From NCBI GenBank assembly GCA_900547555.1, contig URHG01000048.1, positions 1 to 18,573 on the forward strand: a stretch of DNA of 18,573 nt. The letters run 5' to 3'. The notes under the pieces are model-generated. The model had not been told where the DNA came from and made no database searches. It worked only from the letters and a program-made list of their open reading frames with translations. Shown here one piece after another: positions 1 through 7,703 of this stretch (positions within the stretch are counted from its first letter, which is position 1; every line of letters begins with the position of its first letter). The translations under genes were made by a program, and so were the position numbers. This DNA comes from an uncultured Porphyromonadaceae bacterium (GTDB lineage Bacteria; Bacteroidota; Bacteroidia; Bacteroidales; UBA11471).

Positions 1-1
1 T

Positions 2-514
2 CAAATTGTAATCGCCGATAGCAGGGCACCACGTGATGGTAAGTTTATTGAAAGGGTAGGTTCTTATAATCCGAACACTAATCCTGCTACAATAAATTTG
101 GATTTCGAAAGGGCTTTGTATTGGCTGCAAACCGGTGCTCAACCCACCGATACCGTTCGTAATATACTCTCGGCACAAGGTGTGCTGTTGAAAAAACACT
201 TGCTGGGCGGTGTAAAGAAAGGCGCTTTCTCTCTCGAAGAGGCAGAAAAACGTTTCCAAGCATGGTTGACCAATAAACAATCTGCAACCGAGGCTATAAA
301 AGAAAAAGTAAAAGACGCGAAAGTGGCAGAGGCCAAAAAACGTCTTGAAGCCGAGAAAGAAGTAAACAAAAACATTGCCGAGGCTGTTGCTAAGAAAAAA
401 GCAGAAAAAGCAGCTGCCGAAGCCGAAGCTGCCGCTCAAGCTGCTGCCGAGGCTGCTCCTGTTGAAGAAGCTCCTGCTGCCGAGGCTCCCGCCGCAGAAC
501 AAAATGCAGAATAA
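2..514 (+). CDS. rpsP: 30S ribosomal protein S16, C-terminal part (5' end outside window)
   Basis: The frame is open from base 2 and begins QIVIADSRAPRDGKFIERVG, the core of ribosomal protein S16 of the small subunit; about 18 N-terminal residues lie upstream of the window. The conserved core continues through NPNTNPATINLD and ALYWLQTGAQPTDTVRNIL. S16 is usually 80-90 residues, but here roughly 80-90 further residues follow. First comes a Lys/Glu/Ala-rich stretch that looks helical, then an Ala/Pro/Glu tail rich in APAAE units. Such tails are common in Bacteroidota S16, so I read it as native rather than a fusion. The stop is followed by a rho-independent terminator, so rpsP ends its transcript here. 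Identity is very secure; any role of the tail is unknown. Confidence 0.96.
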   Translation, partial: QIVIADSRAPRDGKFIERVGSYNPNTNPATINLDFERALYWLQTGAQPTDTVRNILSAQGVLLKKHLLGGVKKGAFSLEEAEKRFQAWLTNKQSATEAIKEKVKDAKVAEAKKRLEAEKEVNKNIAEAVAKKKAEKAAAEAEAAAQAAAEAAPVEEAPAAEAPAAEQNAE

Positions 515-533
515 TTTTACGGCATATCAGATG

Positions 534-566
534 AAGAGGCGTTCCTATAAGAACGCCTCTTTTGTT
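534..566 (+). terminator. Rho-independent terminator of rpsP
   Basis: A perfect 10-bp stem (AGAGGCGTTC, 535-544, with GAACGCCTCT, 551-560) closes a 6-base loop and runs into TTTTGTTTT. It lies 20 bases after the rpsP stop and before the next start codon. Confidence 0.9.
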
Positions 567-606
567 TTATAATTATATCTTTTCTTTGCATACCGAATAA
601 AAATAT

Positions 607-1185
607 ATGCGAATATTGTTGATAAATGCCAGCCCTCGCAGGCAAGGAAACATATCCAAAATGCTCGATGCCATGCGTGTCGAGATCGAATCGGCCGGTG
701 TTGAGGCGATAGAGGTGAGAACCGCCGATTTGCGTGTGAAACCATGTACCGGTTGCATGGCGTGCCGCCGGTCGTTACGATGCGTATTGCCCGATGATGA
801 CGCGCAACGGGTGCTGGGACTCATGAGATGGTGCGATGCGTTGATTATCGGAGCACCTTGTTATTGGGGAAATATCCCGGGAGAAATGAAGGTTTTGTTC
901 GATCGTATGGTCTATGGCATGATGGGAGAAAGCCCCCGAGGTATTCCTGTACCTCTCCATAAAGGGAAAAAGGCGGTTTTGGTTTCTACTTGTACAACAC
1001 CTTTTCCTTTTAACATCGTCTTTCGTCAAACTCGCGGTGTCGTGAATGCTTTGCGTGAGATTCTTAAATGGAGCGGTTTCCGGGTCGTGAAAAGCATCGA
1101 GCGGGGAGGCACAAAGCATAGTCCTGTACAGGAGAAAGATTTGGAGCGTTGCCGTAAAGCCGTAAGGAAATTATTGGAAAGATAA
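607..1185 (+). CDS. Flavodoxin-fold NAD(P)H-dependent oxidoreductase, iron-sulfur flavoprotein (Isf)-like
   Basis: This 192-residue protein starts MRILLINASPR..GN, the FMN-phosphate loop of the NADPH-dependent FMN reductase / flavodoxin-like superfamily. It also has APCYWGNIPGEMKVLFDR near residues 94-111, which packs on the flavin. Residues 47-59 hold four cysteines spaced CX2CX2CX5C, the compact [4Fe-4S] motif known from iron-sulfur flavoproteins. I therefore infer a cytoplasmic FMN protein that may also carry one cluster and shuttle electrons, perhaps to oxygen, peroxide or quinones. The electron partner is unknown. It is a single-gene unit: a terminator lies upstream and a convergent gene (ruvC) begins 13 bases after its stop. 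A loose -7 box (TTTCTTTG) lies near 581-588. A plain NADPH:FMN reductase is the alternative. Confidence 0.85.
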   Translation: MRILLINASPRRQGNISKMLDAMRVEIESAGVEAIEVRTADLRVKPCTGCMACRRSLRCVLPDDDAQRVLGLMRWCDALIIGAPCYWGNIPGEMKVLFDRMVYGMMGESPRGIPVPLHKGKKAVLVSTCTTPFPFNIVFRQTRGVVNALREILKWSGFRVVKSIERGGTKHSPVQEKDLERCRKAVRKLLER

Positions 1186-1198
1186 ATCGGCTTGATTT

Positions 1199-1837
1199 CT
1201 ATATGTCGCCGGTATCATCGCTTTGGGGACGTCGGGAATAGCTTTTGCGCGGAGCCGTTTCTCCGGCGACTCGGGAAGGGTGTTGGTTGATGAAGTCCTT
1301 CCAGCTTTTATAGGCCTTTTCGCAAGCAGGGCGGTTGGTTTGGTAGAAGTGGCACAAGGCGGCGGCCAATCCGTCGGTTGCATCGAGTTGGGGCAACATG
1401 TTTTCTTCCGGGATATGCAAGATGCGCCGTAACATGTCGGCGACTTGTTCTTTGGCAGCATTGCCGTTACCGGTAATCGCCATTTTTATTTTCAGCGGGG
1501 CGTATTCGGTAATGGGAATGTCCCGGTATAAGGCGGCAGCCATAGCTATACCTTGTGCCCGGCCGAGTTTGAGCATCGATTGGACATTTTTCCCGAAAAA
1601 TGGGGCTTCTATTGCCATTTCGTCCGGGTGATACTGTTCTATGAGACCTAATACCCGTTCGAAAATACGTTTCAATTTCAGATAGTGGTCTCCCATTTTT
1701 CCTAATTGCAAGACACCCATAGTAAGCAGTTCGGGATTATTCCCGGTAACACGCAGTACACCGTAACCCATAATGGTAGTTCCCGGGTCGATACCGAGAA
1801 TGATTCGCTCTTGCGCGATAGGTATGGTGGCAGGCAT
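1199..1837 (-). CDS. ruvC: Crossover junction endodeoxyribonuclease RuvC
   Basis: RuvC resolves Holliday junctions as a dimer working with RuvAB in recombinational repair. The 212-residue protein begins MPATIPIAQERIILGIDPGTT. The four catalytic acids are present: D17 (GIDPG), E77 (AIEAPFF), and D152 and D155 (QLDATDG). The frame is open further upstream, but an earlier start would run into the preceding gene, and the family normally begins a few residues before ILGIDPG. The chosen ATG (1835-1837) follows the stop of the DUF4286 gene after a single base, so the two are surely co-transcribed. After the catalytic core there is a basic tail of about 45 residues ending in SRRPQSDDTGDI, longer than in E. 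coli. Convergent with the flavoprotein gene; no terminator is visible between them. Confidence 0.97.
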   Translation of the reverse strand: MPATIPIAQERIILGIDPGTTIMGYGVLRVTGNNPELLTMGVLQLGKMGDHYLKLKRIFERVLGLIEQYHPDEMAIEAPFFGKNVQSMLKLGRAQGIAMAAALYRDIPITEYAPLKIKMAITGNGNAAKEQVADMLRRILHIPEENMLPQLDATDGLAAALCHFYQTNRPACEKAYKSWKDFINQHPSRVAGETAPRKSYSRRPQSDDTGDI

Positions 1838-1838
1838 A

Positions 1839-2144
1839 TTAATCAATGATTTCGAGTAAGGTGTTGAAACCCAATACGCGGTCTCCGAATTTTTCTCGAA
1901 TGGCGTTGTCGAGGTCCGCACCCGTTTCGTCATACCATGTTTCGAGACAATCAGGGTCGGCTACATGGAATTGGAGAGAAAAATTCTCTCCGCCAGTATC
2001 TTCTTCGGCAATAACGCGACATAATTGCGGTTCGCTCAGTTCATCTCGGCGCATGGCGGTGGGAATATACACTTCGCGCAACCATGCGATGAATATCTCT
2101 TTTATATCGCTCTCGATGTGGTAAGTCGTGTTGAATATATACAT
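1839..2144 (-). CDS. DUF4286 family protein
   Basis: A small acidic cytoplasmic protein of 101 residues starting MYIFNTTYHIESDIKEIFI and ending NTLLEIID. The sequence, size and position directly before ruvC match the Bacteroidota DUF4286 family, whose function is not known. A longer open frame back to 2243 is rejected: it would read through the likely promoter box and add a hydrophobic, low-complexity leader. The stop TAA (1839-1841) is one base before the ruvC ATG, which suggests translational coupling and perhaps a role alongside RuvC, but nothing in the sequence shows that role. No catalytic motif or membrane segment is visible. Confidence 0.85.
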   Translation of the reverse strand: MYIFNTTYHIESDIKEIFIAWLREVYIPTAMRRDELSEPQLCRVIAEEDTGGENFSLQFHVADPDCLETWYDETGADLDNAIREKFGDRVLGFNTLLEIID

Positions 2145-2177
2145 AAAGAAAATAAGATTCGATGTAAAAACTACATA

Positions 2178-2185
2178 CAAAGATA
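2178..2185 (-). promoter_or_regulatory. -7 box (TATCTTTG) for DUF4286-ruvC
   Basis: On the minus strand TATCTTTG matches the Bacteroidota sigma -7 consensus TAnnTTTG and lies about 33 bases before the DUF4286 ATG. No convincing TTG -33 box is visible at the expected spacing. Confidence 0.55.
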
Positions 2186-2204
2186 AAAAAAGTTTTGTAA
2201 GTAG

Positions 2205-2235
2205 TTGCCCGAATAGAAAAAACTTCCTATCTTTG
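2205..2235 (+). promoter_or_regulatory. Promoter of tRNA-Ala
   Basis: TTG (2205-2207), a 20-base spacer and TATCTTTG (2228-2235) match the Bacteroidota consensus TTG-N19-21-TAnnTTTG well. The tRNA begins 19 bases after the box. It is arranged back to back with the minus-strand box at 2178-2185. Confidence 0.75.
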
Positions 2236-2254
2236 CCTCGCAAAAAAGAAAAAC

Positions 2255-2328
2255 GGGGTATTAGCTCATCTGGCTAGAGCGCAACACTGGCAGTGTTGAG
2301 GTGAGCGGTTCGAGTCCGCTATACTCCA
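2255..2328 (+). tRNA. tRNA-Ala (anticodon GGC)
   Basis: All 74 bases fold as a cloverleaf. The acceptor arm is GGGGTAT/ATACTCC, the D stem GCTC/GAGC, the anticodon stem CAACA/TGTTG and the T arm AGCGG-TTCGAGT-CCGCT. The 7-base anticodon loop CTGGCAG puts GGC at positions 34-36, reading GCC/GCU Ala codons. The acceptor arm contains the G3-U70 pair that is the alanine identity element, an independent check on the call. The discriminator is A and the CCA end is not encoded (CA follows, not CCA). Confidence 0.97.
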
Positions 2329-2338
2329 CATTCATTTT

Positions 2339-2372
2339 AGAAGCTGCATATTTTATGTGCAGCTTTTTTGTT
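2339..2372 (+). terminator. Terminator after tRNA-Ala
   Basis: Stem AAGCTGCA (2341-2348) with TGCAGCTT (2358-2365) and a 9-base loop, followed by a T-rich run reaching 2378. It sits 12 bases after the tRNA. Confidence 0.88.
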
Positions 2373-2514
2373 TTTTTAGTTTTAACAGTCTCTCGTTATT
2401 TTTTTATCCGATATTTTTCTTCCACAAGAGTTTTGAATATTTCTCTATCCCAGAATTCTCTGTGAATTTTGTTTATTTTTTTACTATCTGTTTCATTAAT
2501 CTTTAAATATATTA

Positions 2515-2522
2515 TATCTTTG
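2515..2522 (+). promoter_or_regulatory. -7 box (TATCTTTG) for the secreted-protein gene
   Basis: TATCTTTG lies 68 bases before the chosen ATG at 2591 in a very AT-rich leader. No clear TTG is seen 19-21 bases upstream, so the -33 half is weak. The rest of 2373-2590 shows no gene I can support. Confidence 0.5.
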
Positions 2523-2590
2523 CTTTTGATGAATTTGATGAGAATGGAGAAAAATAAAATTTGTAATTGCATATAATAAAAATACACGAC

Positions 2591-3844
2591 ATGAGAAAGT
2601 ATATACCCTTTGTATTATTCTTTTTAATTGAGATGGTAGGAATGGCCGATGCCCAAATTATCGAAAGAGAGGAATGGAGAAAGTTCGACTTATCGCAGTA
2701 CACCGATAAAAGACTGTATGTCCAAAAGTATGAGGACGCGGCATTGAACATAAAAGGCTTTTATGAGTCGGGTGCCGATGGTTTGACAGTCGGTCGAAGT
2801 GTGAAAATTGATTCTATTCCGAAAACAAAAGATGAATTGTTCGAGCATCTGTATTCTTTTTTATCTGATGATGATTTATGCCGGATAAAAGAATATGATA
2901 AAAGAGAGGGTCTGATACGAGGAACGATTTTTGTCGAAAATGTGTCTTCTATATATAGAGGTACAAATGCTGCTCCCGTATCCGTGTGCGTGATGTTGGG
3001 TTTTGGCATGGAAGTAGAAGATGGTAAAATACGTATGGAAGTGGAGATTTGCAGATATCTGTCGAAAGTGGTGTTTGGACGAGAGGATGAGTGTTATCCG
3101 CAAACAGTGTATCCGTTTAATGAGAGGTTGAAAAAAGTTATACCACAGGCTTTTGTAAACAGTCATATTTGCACGGAGATATTCGTGCGAAAAATCGCGG
3201 AGGTAGCAAGAACTGATATTAGGAAAGAGAATACACCCACACAAATATTCGACAAACAGTCGATCGCAGAGATTGTAAAAGCCCGGACCGATGTGGAGTT
3301 ATATGATTATGTTCAACAAAAGAGTATATCGGCATCTTCGTTTGCATACCGATATGGAGACCGATTTTTGAAAGATTGTCAGTCAATCGAGAAGTCCATG
3401 AAATACGCGTCGAAAGAATCTTGGTTGAATTTTCAAGAAGCTATTGCCACTCGTCAATTAATGATAGAAAAGAATCGGACTGAATGGGATCGGCTTAGAA
3501 CTATAAACATGCGATATTTGCGTACCGGTAAGACTTTGATAACTCTGTCGACCCTTTCTGCGGCCATTGCCATACCGGTGATATATAAAAGGATCGGAGA
3601 TGATTACGAGAAAGGAATTTCCAATATTTACAATGGACAAAATTATACGAGCGAGTTAAATAGGATTGGCCGGCGTACAAAAGGGATCATTATAACGGGT
3701 GTTGTTTGTGGAGTAGGTGAACTTGCCGGAATATTTTGTATTAAACGCTATCGTACACATCGAAATGAGTACGACCCGCCATTTTATTTCACCCCCGACC
3801 TATATCAAGATGGTATCGGATTTTCTTTTATGAAAACCTTTTGA
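2591..3844 (+). CDS. Secreted or membrane-anchored protein of unknown function
   Basis: I do not recognise this 417-residue protein with certainty. From the ATG at 2591 it starts MRKYIPFVLFFLIEMVGMADAQ, a plausible signal peptide; the in-frame ATG at 2567 would put unlikely residues before it. Residues about 35-175 (GADGLTVGRSVKIDSIPKTK.., then EDGKIRMEVEICRYLSK) faintly resemble DUF4468-type domains of Bacteroidota envelope proteins; this is a guess from pattern only. Near the C terminus are two hydrophobic segments, about 312-332 and 365-384, separated by a charged loop of about 32 residues, followed by an aromatic-rich tail ending FSFMKTF. Codon use is AT-rich compared with the housekeeping genes around it (one 60-base stretch, 2821-2880, is 17/60 G+C by hand count). 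It sits alone between the tRNA-Ala terminator and a bidirectional terminator. Confidence 0.75.
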   Translation: MRKYIPFVLFFLIEMVGMADAQIIEREEWRKFDLSQYTDKRLYVQKYEDAALNIKGFYESGADGLTVGRSVKIDSIPKTKDELFEHLYSFLSDDDLCRIKEYDKREGLIRGTIFVENVSSIYRGTNAAPVSVCVMLGFGMEVEDGKIRMEVEICRYLSKVVFGREDECYPQTVYPFNERLKKVIPQAFVNSHICTEIFVRKIAEVARTDIRKENTPTQIFDKQSIAEIVKARTDVELYDYVQQKSISASSFAYRYGDRFLKDCQSIEKSMKYASKESWLNFQEAIATRQLMIEKNRTEWDRLRTINMRYLRTGKTLITLSTLSAAIAIPVIYKRIGDDYEKGISNIYNGQNYTSELNRIGRRTKGIIITGVVCGVGELAGIFCIKRYRTHRNEYDPPFYFTPDLYQDGIGFSFMKTF

Positions 3845-3914
3845 GAAAAAAGTTTTACGGCCAGAGGGATAATGAGTTTTCGTAATGGTTGATTGACCGA
3901 GAAAGGATATACAA

Positions 3915-3940
3915 CAAAGGGCTGTAAAAACAGCCCTTTG
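3915..3940. terminator. Bidirectional hairpin between convergent genes
   Basis: Perfect 10-bp stem CAAAGGGCTG/CAGCCCTTTG with a TAAAAA loop, lying between two converging stop codons (3844 plus, 3970 minus). The flanking T tracts are poor on both strands, but the position fits a shared terminator. Confidence 0.7.
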
Positions 3941-3969
3941 TACACATTTGAAAGAAAGTCGGATTTCCG

Positions 3970-6405
3970 TTATTTCGATGATGTCTTCTTTTTACGGTAT
4001 ACGATGAACAGACTCCACAATATCACAAGCGCAAATATGCCGAATCCGCACCACGCGATGGTTTCTGTAATTTGTATGGAGGTCGGTTCGAACGACATGA
4101 CCACTTCATGATTTCCGGCCGGAACATAGATTGCTCTCAGTACATAGTCGGTACGGGCGATAGGGGTTTCTATACCGTCGACAGTCGCTTTCCAGCCGTG
4201 AGGGTAATATATTTCCGAGAACACGACTACTCCGCCTTTTTGAGAAGAAACCGCATAACGGAGTTCTTCGGGATTATAAGAGGTGAGTTTGACCGATGCG
4301 GTAGAATCTGCGGTGATGTTTTCGGTATCGAAAATCGACGAGAAACGTTTGTCGATAACGGCTGTCTTTGCGGGGTCGAAATGATCGAGTGCCGACATTT
4401 CTTCGTTTGCATTATTCACCCACTTTATTTCTTCGACAAACCAACCGTTTCCTAACGCATCGGGATTGAGATGGGCCTGCGGTTGACGGTTTTCGTCGGG
4501 GACGATATAGTATTTGGCATTCAGCATATTGAGTACTTGCTCGTTGCCTTGGCTTATCTGGTGTTCTATAAGTTCTTGGTAGCGGCCCAGTTTGGCGGCG
4601 TGGTATCCACCTATCGCTTTGTGATAGAACGATGTCGCACCGTCACTGAATGTGTTTGTCGTCAGGTTATATACTCGATAGTATGGATCGTTGTCTTGCA
4701 GGATAATTCTGTCTGCCGGACTTTTCGGGAAAAACGATGCGAAGTCTTTTGTATCTTGTTTCCGAATGAAATGCTCGCTATTAAGGTATCGTTTGTCGAC
4801 TGTCCACATATCGATGAGGCAAAGTATAATCAGTCCGGTAACAAAAAAGTTGGCGTTCAATTTTTTGCGGGCGAAAAGGAATGTAAGGAGTCCGCCGATG
4901 GCAATAATGAATACCGATCGCCATGCATCACTGCGGAAGATACCCATGCGTACGTTTTCCAATGCTCCGATGATAGCGGCCACTTGATTGTTTTGGGCTG
5001 CCTGCGGTAGGAAGTATTGACTTTCCTGTTCACTCAAAAAGTTAAAGAAAAGTCCCGGAGCTATTGCAAAAAGCAAGGCAATGCCGCCGGTGAGTCCAAA
5101 CGATATGTAGAGTGCTTTTCTTTTTTGTTTTAAGATGTCGGGATTTTTTACCATTTCGACGACAGCTAAGGCTGCCATCAAAGGAATCACCAGTTCTGCG
5201 ACGACAAGAATCGATGATACCGAGCGGAACTTGGAATACATCGGGAAGTAATCGGCAAATAGGTTGGTAAACCACATCATGTTTTTACCCCATGAGAGAA
5301 AGACCGTAATGAGTGTGGCTCCCAGCAGATACCATTTGAGGCGACCCGGCAATAAGAAAAACGAAAGGACGAACAAGGTCATGAAAAATGCTCCGGCATA
5401 TACAGGCCCCGATGTAAAGGGCTGGTCTCCCCAGTATCGGTTTTGTTGAGCTATGATTTGTCGGTATTGGGCCGGTGCATTTTGTACCTCTTTCCCTATG
5501 GCCGCTGTTCCGCCGCCTTTGATATCGGGGATGAGCAGGCTCCATGTTTCACCTATGCCGTAACTCCATTGGGTCATATAGTCGCGGTCGAGGCCATTCG
5601 AGGTTTGGTTGTCGGTATCGGCTTTCAATTCCGATTTCCCCCGCATGCTTTCTTTGCTGTATTCCCAAGTATGATAGAGGTTCGAAAGGTTGACCGATAC
5701 GGCAAGCAATAAGGCGGCGACGCACACTCCGGTCGATTTGAAGAAATCGGGCAATTTATGCATGCGAATGCTTTCTACCAATACCCACAAGGCATACGCC
5801 CCCATGATGAAACAGGAGTAGTAGGTCATCTGCACGTGGTTCGACTTGATTTGAAAGGTCAGGAACAAAGCCATTACAAGCCCCCCCGAGAGATATTTAC
5901 CCCGGTAGGCAAGAATCATTCCCGCAATGGTCGGCGGTATATAAGCGAGAGCCAAAACTTTCCAGATATGTCCCGCCATGATGATGATAAAGAAATAAGA
6001 CGAGAATGCATATCCGATGGCGCCGAGTATGGCGATGCTGCTGCGAGCCCCTAAAACGCATAAGAGAATATAGAACCCGAGCATCAGTATAAACACGTAT
6101 GATACAGGGGCCGGTAAGAAAAGAGAATATATTCGGCTTACGCTGTTTATAAAAGAACTGCTCTCGTAAGAAGGGGCGATTTGATAAGTCGGCATGCCCG
6201 AGAACATGGAATTTGTCCATCGAATGGTTTTACCCGTTTGAGCCCCGTATTCGGTTATTTCTTGGCCGGTTCCTTGTCGGCTATCGTGTCCGAGAATCGT
6301 TTTGTTTTCGAATATTTCGGGAGAGAAGTAAGCCACAGATATGGCTATAAATACGATTATGGCACATAGATGAGGCAAAGCCGGTTTTAAATATGTCCGA
6401 TACAT
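3970..6405 (-). CDS. YfhO family integral membrane protein (GT-C type)
   Basis: An 811-residue inner-membrane protein. It has an N-terminal membrane segment (about 12-28), a soluble loop with HDSRQGTGQEITEYGAQTG, about ten or more further hydrophobic spans, a soluble domain (about 540-780) and a last span near 785-805 followed by a KKKTSSK tail. The C-terminal stretch VVFSEIYYPHGWKATVDG, with VPAGNHEVVMSFEP after it, is typical of YfhO proteins. These resemble GT-C glycosyltransferases and, in Firmicutes, help glycosylate lipoteichoic acid; Bacteroidota lack that polymer, so the true substrate here is unknown. Length is normal for the family. It is a single-gene unit, with a -7 box at 6492-6499 and a terminator hairpin shared with the convergent gene. 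Family call is firm, function is inferred. Confidence 0.92.
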   Translation of the reverse strand: MYRTYLKPALPHLCAIIVFIAISVAYFSPEIFENKTILGHDSRQGTGQEITEYGAQTGKTIRWTNSMFSGMPTYQIAPSYESSSFINSVSRIYSLFLPAPVSYVFILMLGFYILLCVLGARSSIAILGAIGYAFSSYFFIIIMAGHIWKVLALAYIPPTIAGMILAYRGKYLSGGLVMALFLTFQIKSNHVQMTYYSCFIMGAYALWVLVESIRMHKLPDFFKSTGVCVAALLLAVSVNLSNLYHTWEYSKESMRGKSELKADTDNQTSNGLDRDYMTQWSYGIGETWSLLIPDIKGGGTAAIGKEVQNAPAQYRQIIAQQNRYWGDQPFTSGPVYAGAFFMTLFVLSFFLLPGRLKWYLLGATLITVFLSWGKNMMWFTNLFADYFPMYSKFRSVSSILVVAELVIPLMAALAVVEMVKNPDILKQKRKALYISFGLTGGIALLFAIAPGLFFNFLSEQESQYFLPQAAQNNQVAAIIGALENVRMGIFRSDAWRSVFIIAIGGLLTFLFARKKLNANFFVTGLIILCLIDMWTVDKRYLNSEHFIRKQDTKDFASFFPKSPADRIILQDNDPYYRVYNLTTNTFSDGATSFYHKAIGGYHAAKLGRYQELIEHQISQGNEQVLNMLNAKYYIVPDENRQPQAHLNPDALGNGWFVEEIKWVNNANEEMSALDHFDPAKTAVIDKRFSSIFDTENITADSTASVKLTSYNPEELRYAVSSQKGGVVVFSEIYYPHGWKATVDGIETPIARTDYVLRAIYVPAGNHEVVMSFEPTSIQITETIAWCGFGIFALVILWSLFIVYRKKKTSSK

Positions 6406-6724
6406 GGTTATAGATTTTTATGCAAAAAATAAAACAAAAACAAATATATTACGAAATGCCGGGGCAATCCGGTTTTGTGCTGATTGCGGAGCAAAGATAA
6501 TATAAAAAGAAAAATTTCGCTCCATAATGGGGTTTCTAAATATGATTATTCGATCGATGAGGAAACATACGGTCTCTTGATGTGGCACAATAGTCATATT
6601 AAGAGCCGAATTGTAATATAAATGTATGGGAAAAGAAAGCGTGGAATCGTTCTGCTTGTCGATCGGATTATTTGTAATTGATTTTTCGGTAAAATGATGG
6701 CGAATGGTCAAAATCGGTATTTCA
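6406..6724. other. Intergenic region, 319 bases, no gene seen
   Basis: AT-rich stretch upstream of the YfhO gene and downstream of the BASS-type transporter, both on the minus strand. Apart from the -7 box at 6492-6499 I see no coding frame, RNA fold or repeat worth calling. The longer open frames crossing it are antisense continuations into the transporter gene. Confidence 0.6.
6492..6499 (-). promoter_or_regulatory. -7 box (TATCTTTG) for the YfhO gene
   Basis: Minus-strand TATCTTTG lies about 87 bases before the YfhO start codon. No clear -33 TTG at 19-21 bases. Confidence 0.45.
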
Positions 6725-7645
6725 TTATTTTGTAGAATATTCCTTGTCCCGTTTGTTTTTCTTCCACAGCTGCCAAGAGTTGATGCAATTCTGCCACACG
6801 ACATACGATGCCGGTCCTATCGAAGCGATGGGGTGCACATAAGTGAGAGCCATCCATATAGCCAGAACGGTATTTTTTTGTCCGAGGGCTTGCCCTCCGG
6901 CAATACGTTCGTTATACCGCTGCCCGATGATCTTCCCGATAGCGAACTGGGCCGCGCAAACGATGAGGGAAAATAACGCGATGAGTAATTCTTCTTTTAT
7001 GTTTTCCGCTCCTTGATCGATGATAAATGCGGCCGTGCGTCCCATGACAATAGTGAGGGATACGGCCCATAAATAGAACGACAGGCTTTGGCTTTTACTC
7101 AGCATATAGTGGACTCTCGGCAGTAAATAGTGCAATGCAATGGCCGTGATAAAGGGGAAAATGAGCAGCGGAACCATTTGTCGGCAAATCGTGAAAAATG
7201 ATTCGGCAAACGGTATATCGGTATGAATACCGATAAAAGAAAAAATGATGGGGGAAAGAAGAGCAACCGTCATGTTGCTCAACAAACTGTATGTCGCCAA
7301 TGTAGTAAGACTGCCTCCTAACATGAATGTGATGACGGCCGCTGCCGTTGCCGTCGGAGCCAAAATACATATCAGTGTCCCTTCTGCGACGAGAGGGTCG
7401 ATCAACAGCAGCACTCCGTATACAGCCAGGCTTCCGATTATCTGTATGGCAATGAGCCATATATGCAGTCGTTCGATGCGCAGTTCACGTAAGGAAATGC
7501 GGCAATAGGGAACCAGCAACATGGCGAAGATGAGCGCTTGTGTGAGGTGCGGGAGTTTTTCATTGAGGACCGTAATAGGACTGTATAATATGGCACCGAG
7601 TATCATGGCTATCGGCAGCATATACATTTTCAGTTTTTGCAACAT
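6725..7645 (-). CDS. BASS-family transporter (bile acid:sodium symporter-like)
   Basis: A 306-residue, very hydrophobic protein with roughly nine to ten membrane spans. The paired motifs of the bile acid:sodium symporter superfamily are visible: LAPTATAAAVITFMLGG in the first half (about residues 95-111) and GGQALGQKNTVLAIWMAL in the second half, followed by HPIASIGPASYVVWQN. These form the crossed discontinuous helices that bind sodium and an organic anion. Family members carry bile acids, pantoate or other organic acids, so the substrate cannot be named. It begins 58 bases after the queE stop with no -7 box in the gap, so it is probably the last gene of a queD-queE-transporter transcript. 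The start MLQKLKMYMLPIAMILG places the first span at once. Confidence 0.88.
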   Translation of the reverse strand: MLQKLKMYMLPIAMILGAILYSPITVLNEKLPHLTQALIFAMLLVPYCRISLRELRIERLHIWLIAIQIIGSLAVYGVLLLIDPLVAEGTLICILAPTATAAAVITFMLGGSLTTLATYSLLSNMTVALLSPIIFSFIGIHTDIPFAESFFTICRQMVPLLIFPFITAIALHYLLPRVHYMLSKSQSLSFYLWAVSLTIVMGRTAAFIIDQGAENIKEELLIALFSLIVCAAQFAIGKIIGQRYNERIAGGQALGQKNTVLAIWMALTYVHPIASIGPASYVVWQNCINSWQLWKKNKRDKEYSTK

Positions 7646-7703
7646 ATAACTTTATATTGGGGGCTGCGGAAAAAATTTGTCAGCTATGGCGAATCGTAGA
7701 TTT

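Noticed and set aside
2396..2587. Minus-strand open frame of 63 codons between the tRNA terminator and the secreted-protein gene
   Set aside because: Very AT-rich, low-complexity translation (FYYMQLQILFFSILIKF..), overlaps the promoter of the plus-strand gene, no promoter or ribosome site of its own and no recognisable family. It could be a remnant but I cannot support it.
2255..3970. Integrated island at tRNA-Ala
   Set aside because: The tRNA flank and AT-rich gene suggest it, but I see no integrase and no repeat of the tRNA 3' end downstream.
4072..6369. Several plus-strand open frames of 60-180 codons opposite the YfhO gene
   Set aside because: They are antisense shadows of an 811-codon membrane protein with clear family motifs; no independent start signals.
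6660..6715. Possible hairpin downstream of the BASS-type transporter
   Set aside because: The matching arms (GATTTT/AAAATC) are six bases with a loop over 20 bases; not convincing.
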